Virus record (IMG/VR): IMGVR_UViG_3300045921_000143
Location: 1-37,021 of that record
DNA length: 37,021 nucleotides
Source of the DNA: a virus
Reading direction: 5' to 3' (one strand)
Part shown: positions 32,322-37,021 of the stretch, in pieces
Position numbering within the stretch: position 1 is the first letter of the stretch
Layout: each line of letters begins with the position of its first letter
Notes under the pieces: model-generated
Told to the model about the DNA's origin: nothing
The model's database searches: none
Seen by the model: only the letters and a program-made list of their open reading frames with translations
Made by a program: the position numbers and the translations under genes

Positions 32322-34405
32322 CCGTAATCCTCGACAGCGTAGTAACCGTTAAAAGCCGCCACGACCGCAGTAGTGGTAGTCGTACCTGTATTGGCCATCA
32401 CAAGCGGACCAAGACCGGTATCCGCGGGCGGTAATTTGGAAGTCACGTTGAACCTTGTGTAGACCGCCCCGGTCTCCAGATTCACAAGCTCGAGATCGGC
32501 GCGGCTGCCACCGGGCGGGACGTATATCCGTAGCTCCAGCAAAGCGTCGGCAAGGCTGGTCTTGGCCACGCCGGTGTCGGTCTTGGTCGCAGTACCAGAG
32601 CCGTTATTGTGCATCCACTGAAGATTGGTATCGCCTTGATCCGCACCTACGCCAATGCAATCGAGTAACGCTGACGGCTCGCCGGACACGTTAACGGTCG
32701 TATGCATGCCCATAAACAGGCGCTGATCCGAGCGCACGCTGGGCCAGCCACCGCGGATCATGGCAAAGAACCCGCCAGCGGCCGAGTTACCGCTGCAGCT
32801 GACGTAGACCACATACTGCACACCGTAGTTACTCAGACCAACAGACCCGGTAGCGTTAGCTGACGCAGCGGACGTACCAGTCCGGCGCATAACCTGCCCA
32901 AGCAGTGTCGTGGCGGTAGGAGAGCGATTGGAAGTCGCTTGCGTACCAAGACCGGACACACCAGCAATACCCTGCGTATCCGGTGACGCGCCGACGTACA
33001 TCCGCATCCAACGCTCGCGCTTGCCAATCTGCCCGTTGAGCATGGCAAACGGTAGCCCACTGGCAGGGCGGAACGAGGGCAGAGACAAGGCTCCGTAGTC
33101 GTGGCCGTACACACGGGTTGACCCGACGGCAGGAGCAGACGGTACGGACACCGAGTCAAGACGAGCATGGGCGGTGAAGCGGGGATTGCCGCCGTCGTTG
33201 ACCAGCCCGGACAGACCACCGAAAGACCCCGCGTTGTTGAACTGGACTTGGGTATTCGAGCCGCCCGGCGACCCGCCGCTACCAACGAAGGGAACCCATG
33301 TCGTGCCGTTAAACGTCCGCCATTCGTTAGCGGCGCTGTTGAAGTACAGATCACCTATCTCGCCACCGGGCGGGTTACCCGTCAGGGGCACGAAGCGGAC
33401 CTGTCCGTGCCGCTTGACCGTAAATCGCTCTACCCCTTGGGTGACAAACCCGAAGCGGGTGGTATCTGACCGATAAATGCCGGTGTCGGGGTCAGTCTCG
33501 AATGAGTACGCAGGCGCGCCTACTGACCCGTTCTGGTTCCTGATCTGCATCCGCACACGGATGTTGCTGGTCTGCCAGAGCATACGGTCGGTGCCACCAA
33601 CCGTCAGGTTCATCTCGTTGGCGTTCGGGGAGTAGAACCCAAGGTTCGCCCGCCCGTTGAACGAGAGGCCGGGCGCAGCCGCACTACCAAGCGCAGCCTG
33701 CAGCTGGTTGAGCGTACGAATAACTCCGGTGCCGGTGGTAGACAGGTCGATGTTGGCGCCAGAAATCGTGTTCTGAATGTCTAGGTCATCGTCGGTCGTG
33801 CTGGTGTAACCAACCCTGCCCTTGGTCACCGAGAAGTCCGAAGTCGTGAAACGTATGTGGCACCCGCCAGTAGTGGTAACCGCAGGCGCCTGAATGCCGA
33901 TCCACGAGGCCGTCGCGCTACCAAACACGAACGCCCGGTCGATGAATGAGGTCGGGTCGCCCGGTGCGCCAGTCCGCAGCTTGATGCGGTGGTCCTCGTA
34001 GCTGGTGATGGACATCGTATTGTCCCCCACCGCCGTAAACCCGATGACCCCCTTGGTGGCCCCGCCAGCCGAGACCGGCTCACGGAACCTGATGAACGTG
34101 TTGGCGTACGGCTCGGCAGTCTGGTCGCTGCGGAGGACTATCTCAGGGCTGAACTCGTTCGAGCTGCCACCACCACCACCAGAGCCCTGCACGACCAGCT
34201 CCATCTGATCGCCGTTGATCTTGATGAGCCCGAGGTCTTCCAGCTCCTCAAGACGGACGAACGACGGGCGCGGGTCGCGAACGCGCCGCTCGTGAATGTT
34301 GAGCGACGAGATGATGAGCTGCAACGCAAGCGTGTGCGACCGAATATCGTCCGTAACAGTCGGCCGCGAGGGGTACGCCCGGGAGGTTTTGATCTTTACC
34401 GCCAT
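32318..34405 (-). CDS. Appendage / tail fibre-like protein, 695 aa
   Basis: ATG 34405 comes 12 bases after the previous stop, with no good ribosome site. A helical N-terminus (1-60, SHTLALQLIISSLNIHERRV) is followed by a Gly-rich linker (GSGGGGGSSN, about 74-83) and repetitive beta structure: GTGVIRTLNQLQ, then PAYSFETDPDTGIYRSDTT and VERFTVKRHGQVRF, a pattern of phage fibre repeats. The C-terminal half is beta-rich with a Gly/Ser-rich surface. Inferred: a long tail fibre or head decoration with a virion-binding N-terminus. It lies between the glycosyltransferases and the terminase. It could be a target of the glycosyltransferases, which is a guess from position. Confidence 0.65.
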   Translation of the reverse strand: MAVKIKTSRAYPSRPTVTDDIRSHTLALQLIISSLNIHERRVRDPRPSFVRLEELEDLGLIKINGDQMELVVQGSGGGGGSSNEFSPEIVLRSDQTAEPYANTFIRFREPVSAGGATKGVIGFTAVGDNTMSITSYEDHRIKLRTGAPGDPTSFIDRAFVFGSATASWIGIQAPAVTTTGGCHIRFTTSDFSVTKGRVGYTSTTDDDLDIQNTISGANIDLSTTGTGVIRTLNQLQAALGSAAAPGLSFNGRANLGFYSPNANEMNLTVGGTDRMLWQTSNIRVRMQIRNQNGSVGAPAYSFETDPDTGIYRSDTTRFGFVTQGVERFTVKRHGQVRFVPLTGNPPGGEIGDLYFNSAANEWRTFNGTTWVPFVGSGGSPGGSNTQVQFNNAGSFGGLSGLVNDGGNPRFTAHARLDSVSVPSAPAVGSTRVYGHDYGALSLPSFRPASGLPFAMLNGQIGKRERWMRMYVGASPDTQGIAGVSGLGTQATSNRSPTATTLLGQVMRRTGTSAASANATGSVGLSNYGVQYVVYVSCSGNSAAGGFFAMIRGGWPSVRSDQRLFMGMHTTVNVSGEPSALLDCIGVGADQGDTNLQWMHNNGSGTATKTDTGVAKTSLADALLELRIYVPPGGSRADLELVNLETGAVYTRFNVTSKLPPADTGLGPLVMANTGTTTTTAVVAAFNGYYAVEDYG

Positions 34406-34417
34406 GCGCCAAGTCTA

Positions 34418-35122
34418 TCAGAAGTAGTGGTCAAGCACCCACGGATGGGTCTGGCGGACATCCTCGTCCCACGGCTTGCGGAGCCCGTGGAACGAAACAA
34501 GCCGCGCACCCTTCGGAAGCCGGCCGATATTACGGAAAGTCCTGAACGCGTGCACCCCGTCTTTGTCGGTCCACGTCGCTTCGTTCGGGCCGAGGATGTA
34601 GTTCAGCCACGCTTGGTCAGACCCGGCAAAGCCGGCTTCTCTGGCAGCGGAGGGGGACTTCACGGGGTCGAACTCTGTCCACACCTGCGGGCGGGCATCG
34701 TAGTTCATCATCCACATCGTGCCGTTGTAGATCGTGTTCTTGAACGGCCACGCCCAGATGACGAAGTCCTCCTCACGCTCGAAAAGCGGCGTCAGGTCAC
34801 CAGTGATGACCACGTCGAGGTCAATGCTCACGAACCTTTTCGCGATCGTCGCCGCGACCGCTGGATCAAAAATGCGTAGACGACGATAGCAGGAAGGCTG
34901 AAGAGGACCATGAAGAGACCTAAGATCAGCATGGTCGCTCCAAATAGGCACAGTGCGCACGCCCGGAAGAAAGCCTCCTTGGCGGTCCGTAATGCAGACA
35001 AAATCGAACGGCTTCGCATAGTGCCGGGCCACCATCCTGAACAGCGTGTTGACGTGCGTCTGGCCGAACTGCGAGCGGTAGCGCGTCAGTGGCGTCCAGA
35101 GCCAGCATACTACGGTAATCAC
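34418..35122 (-). CDS. GT-A-like glycosyltransferase, 234 aa (paralogue of the gene at the right edge)
   Basis: GTG 35122 overlaps the previous stop (GTGA) and has GAGGAG six bases upstream. The opening MITVVCWLW and KPFDFVCITD, then YRRLRIFDP and SIDLDVVITGD with the metal-binding DxD (D101, D103), and the end VSFHGLRKPW fit the GT8-like sugar transferases found in many phages and bacteria. It should use a nucleotide sugar. The C-terminal third (GSDQAWLNYILGP) matches the cut-off gene at 36804-37021. Codons 64-86 end in T in 17 of 23 cases, unlike the rest of the gene, and this is where a second frame is open. Confidence 0.78.
   Translation of the reverse strand: MITVVCWLWTPLTRYRSQFGQTHVNTLFRMVARHYAKPFDFVCITDRQGGFLPGVRTVPIWSDHADLRSLHGPLQPSCYRRLRIFDPAVAATIAKRFVSIDLDVVITGDLTPLFEREEDFVIWAWPFKNTIYNGTMWMMNYDARPQVWTEFDPVKSPSAAREAGFAGSDQAWLNYILGPNEATWTDKDGVHAFRTFRNIGRLPKGARLVSFHGLRKPWDEDVRQTHPWVLDHYF
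34828..35019 (-). CDS. Candidate overlapping small membrane protein inside the glycosyltransferase gene, 63 aa
   Basis: A second minus-strand frame is open for 63 codons inside the glycosyltransferase gene. The product would have a hydrophobic segment at about 26-52 (ATMLILGLFMVLFSLPAIVV) and a basic tail RSRRRSRKGS, the shape of a small one-span holin-like or regulatory peptide. In the core stretch its codons end mostly in G or C, as in the other genes here, while the host frame there ends in T. That is the pattern expected if both frames are selected. The start is weak (GGTGG nine bases upstream), and an internal ATG at 34932 would give 34 residues. It may still be chance. Confidence 0.35.
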   Translation of the reverse strand: MRSRSILSALRTAKEAFFRACALCLFGATMLILGLFMVLFSLPAIVVYAFLIQRSRRRSRKGS

Positions 35123-35298
35123 GTCGCTCTCCTCAACACGTGTCGCACAACCTCAGCAACAGCCTTGCGTTCGTACTTCACAAGCACCTGCAGCGCCCCG
35201 CGCAAGTACGACTTTGCCTGAGCATCACCCTGCACCGCCGCCCGGCACTTGGCCTTGAGCACGTCGCCGTCAGGGAGGCAGGTGAACGGGTCCTTCAT
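35119..35298 (-). CDS. Small hypothetical protein between glycosyltransferases, 59 aa
   Basis: ATG 35298 overlaps the GT-D gene's stop (ATGA), and its TGA overlaps the next GTG (GTGA). The two four-base overlaps and the filled gap argue for a real coupled gene. The product MKDPFTCLPDGDVLKAKCRA is followed by a helical, basic end (LQVLVKYERKAVAEVVRHVL). It has no ribosome site and probably depends on re-initiation. No family recognised. It may be an accessory to the glycosyltransferases. Confidence 0.65.
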   Translation of the reverse strand: MKDPFTCLPDGDVLKAKCRAAVQGDAQAKSYLRGALQVLVKYERKAVAEVVRHVLRRAT

Positions 35299-36062
35299 AC
35301 CCGCAATTTACCGTCGAAGTACAGGACGTTGTAGTGCTTGCTGAGAAACTCGTGCATCTCCTCCATCGTGACGTCAGCCGGTCGCCGCAGTACAACCCGG
35401 ACCGCCGGGCCGTTGTCCATGGAGGCCAGCTTGAGCAGGAACCCGCCGGCAGAGCCAAGGTCAACCGCATGGATGCCAGCAGCCGCCAGCCGCGCCGCGA
35501 TGCACGTCGCCGCAGGACCACATGACAGCACGACGAGACTGGCGCCCTGCACCTGCTTGATGAGATTGTCAGCAACCTTGTAGGACTGGTGCGACGGGCA
35601 GACGACGTGGGTCACAGAAGCCGCAGTCATGCTGATCAGAGCAAGCAGGGAGTTACCCTTCTCGCACACGACGTGTACGTCTTTGCCTGCCCACAGCTGC
35701 TGTACAAGGGTCAAATACTCCTTGCACAGGATCCACGGCGAGCTGTCGGGCCGACTCACGAACGCTGACCCGTAGACCCGGCCCATGTCGACGTACTCTG
35801 CGAACGACGTCATGTGCCGCACCCACCCGTCCAGCTTCGGCCCGTCCTTGTGCATGGTCGGGATAGCCGGCAACAGGTTAGGTGGCGGGTGTTTCAGGAT
35901 GTGCCGCAGCTCGGCAGCAAGCTCCTCGTTGGCCGGCTCACGCACCTGCGAGCTACCACGCATGAGCTTAAGCTCGCCATCACCAAAGCGGGACAGCGAC
36001 ACCCCGCCTACCACCCTCTTCATGGTCTCGAACTCGTCGAGAACTTTCGGCCATGTCCTCAC
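35295..36062 (-). CDS. GT-D (DUF1792-like) glycosyltransferase, 255 aa
   Basis: Start chosen at GTG 36062, which overlaps the previous stop (GTGA) and has GGGAGAGG about eight bases upstream; the frame is open to ATG 36080. The N-terminal region has SLSRFGDGEL (22-31), the hallmark of the GT-D fold family with its DxE metal motif (D28, E30). Further parts include SAFVSRPDSSPW, DVHVVCEKGNSLLA and, near the end, AVDLGSAGGFL, where the family has a conserved DLG. GT-D enzymes known in Gram-positive bacteria add a hexose in protein O-glycosylation. Here the acceptor is unknown. It is flanked by two other GT genes. Confidence 0.75.
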   Translation of the reverse strand: MRTWPKVLDEFETMKRVVGGVSLSRFGDGELKLMRGSSQVREPANEELAAELRHILKHPPPNLLPAIPTMHKDGPKLDGWVRHMTSFAEYVDMGRVYGSAFVSRPDSSPWILCKEYLTLVQQLWAGKDVHVVCEKGNSLLALISMTAASVTHVVCPSHQSYKVADNLIKQVQGASLVVLSCGPAATCIAARLAAAGIHAVDLGSAGGFLLKLASMDNGPAVRVVLRRPADVTMEEMHEFLSKHYNVLYFDGKLRV

Positions 36063-36811
36063 AGCGGTACCCTCTCCCATGTAAACCGCAACGGTATCGG
36101 CTTCGGCAGCTTCTCCCGGTTCTTCCGCCGCCGGATCTCACTGTACCGACTCGTGTCCCGACTGAGCACGGTCTCGGACGCGTCAGGGACGGAGTGGGTA
36201 GTATGCACATGCAACGGCATGGACGCCGGCAGGAGCCACGGCTCGGCAATAGCCGTCAGGTCCCGAAGGAATGGCGTCCCGCCACCCAGCGACCCGGAGT
36301 AGTCCTCGTCGTAGCCACCAGCCCGCCAGTACAGCTCTCTGGTGACGAGGTATGAGTCCACGTGTGGGTGGATCTCCACGAACGTCGCAGCCGGGTCAGC
36401 AGCGTCCTTCCTGCGCGTGAAGTCAGCCGCCCCAACCCGCCACCGGCAGAACCGGTACCACCGCTCCGGGTCAAGCTCGACGTTGAGGACGGCTGCCATG
36501 GTCTCAGGCGGCACCGTGTGGTCAACGTCGACGTGCAGGAGCCACGGCGTCTTGGCTACGTAGGCCCCAAGGTTACGCGCCCCACCCCGGTTCCACGGAA
36601 TGTCCTCCTTGATGCGGTACAGCTCCACCGGCAGGGGGCGGACCATGCACCGCAGGGCCTCCTCGGCCGTCATGTCAGGGCTGCCGTCGTCAACCACGAT
36701 GATGCGGAGTCGCCTGAGCACTGCCGGGTCGTACTGCTCCCAGACGTCGACATGCTTCCTGAGCATCCAGAAGTTCCGGTAGTACGGGATGATGAGGGAG
36801 ACGTCATTCAC
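36059..36811 (-). CDS. GT2-family (GT-A) glycosyltransferase, 250 aa
   Basis: GTG 36811 overlaps the previous gene by eight bases and has AAGGA eight bases upstream. Typical GT2 sequence: DVSLIIPYYRN at the N-terminus, IIVVDDGSPD with DDGS (41-44), NRGGARNLGAYVAK, and the metal-binding HVDVDH (D95, D97). The region at 150-200 (ETVLSRDTSRY is later, GGYDEDYSGSLGGGTPF before it) holds the GGxDE-like acceptor/base part. The C-terminus is basic. It transfers a sugar from a nucleotide donor to an unknown acceptor. No membrane segments, so it is soluble. Confidence 0.82.
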   Translation of the reverse strand: MNDVSLIIPYYRNFWMLRKHVDVWEQYDPAVLRRLRIIVVDDGSPDMTAEEALRCMVRPLPVELYRIKEDIPWNRGGARNLGAYVAKTPWLLHVDVDHTVPPETMAAVLNVELDPERWYRFCRWRVGAADFTRRKDAADPAATFVEIHPHVDSYLVTRELYWRAGGYDEDYSGSLGGGTPFLRDLTAIAEPWLLPASMPLHVHTTHSVPDASETVLSRDTSRYSEIRRRKNREKLPKPIPLRFTWERVPL

Positions 36812-37021
36812 GCCAGTAGTCCTTGATCCATGGGTACCGTTTCTGGGCCTGCCGGCACCACGGCTTGAGCGCCCCCGGGGTGCTGACCATGGTTGTCCCC
36901 GGCGCCGGGCCGTCAGGCGACAGCCACTTGAGGTACGCCAGCCCGTCGGCCGCAGTGAACCCCGCCGTGGGTGGGTACAACCGGTAGGACATCCAGCCTT
37001 GGTCCGACCCGAAGCACCGCG
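36804..37021 (-). CDS. Glycosyltransferase, partial (N-terminus outside window)
   Basis: The frame is open from the right edge with no need of the internal ATG at 36992. The visible C-terminal 71 residues begin CFGSDQGWMSYRLYPP and continue to the end PWIKDYWRE. They match the C-terminal third of the GT at 34418-35122 (GSDQAWLNYILGP, KPW, and a closing PW). So it is the end of a second member of that family. Its TGA overlaps the next gene's GTG by eight bases. The catalytic domain is not in the window. Confidence 0.72.
   Translation of the reverse strand, partial: RCFGSDQGWMSYRLYPPTAGFTAADGLAYLKWLSPDGPAPGTTMVSTPGALKPWCRQAQKRYPWIKDYWRE

Noticed and set aside
1-37021. tRNA genes, CRISPR arrays, insertion sequences, integrase or att sites
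   Set aside because: No cloverleaf, repeat-spacer array, transposase or recombinase motif was seen; gaps between genes are 60 bases or less.

Overview
The window is a dense, GC-rich (roughly 60% by eye) stretch of a tailed-phage genome and holds most of the late region: packaging, head, tail, lysis and ejected proteins. The virion looks podovirus-like. There is a portal, a scaffold, an HK97/P22-like coat protein, short-tail adaptor- and nozzle-type proteins and a giant internal-virion-type protein, but no sheath, tube or tape-measure gene. The host is probably Gram-negative, because the lysis cassette carries a two-component spanin with Rz1 nested out of frame in Rz. No integrase, repressor, polymerase, tRNA or CRISPR array is seen, so the DNA-metabolism genes must lie outside the window. 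No host genus can be named from the sequence.

Layout, read along the minus strand from right to left, because every gene but one is on that strand. (1) 37021-34418: a glycosyltransferase island with a cut-off GT, a GT-A/GT2 enzyme, a GT-D (DUF1792-like) enzyme, a 59-residue gene, and a second GT paralogous to the cut-off one. (2) 34405-32318: an appendage/fibre protein. (3) 32321-30900: the large terminase. (4) 30414-30920, PLUS strand: a small-terminase-like gene, the only inverted gene, divergent from the portal and convergent with the large terminase. (5) 30383-28266: the portal. (6) 28266-27113: five small proteins, one in the DUF6321 style. (7) 27089-24996: scaffold and major capsid protein, with a strong intrinsic terminator just after the capsid gene. 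(8) 24935-16877: adaptor, tail and appendage genes, including three neighbours that share one N-terminal module. (9) 16880-15186: endolysin, holin candidate, Rz/Rz1 and a small membrane protein. (10) 15199-1454: a GNAT acetyltransferase, two internal-virion-type proteins and a 3416-residue giant carrying a zincin motif. (11) 1503 to beyond position 1: a T5-A1-like metallophosphoesterase with an N-terminal zinc ribbon, cut by the window edge.

Genes are packed with 1-22 base stop/start overlaps (TGATG, TAATG, ATGA, GTGA), so translation of the late operon is probably coupled. A candidate extended -10 promoter in a 54-base gap (27760-27813) and the terminator at 24951-24986 may delimit a capsid/scaffold unit.

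The points most worth following are the inverted small terminase, a likely dual-coding membrane ORF inside a glycosyltransferase gene, the shared virion module in three tail genes, a short A-[D/E]-G-G-x-V peptide recurring in three unrelated proteins, and the zincin inside the giant protein.
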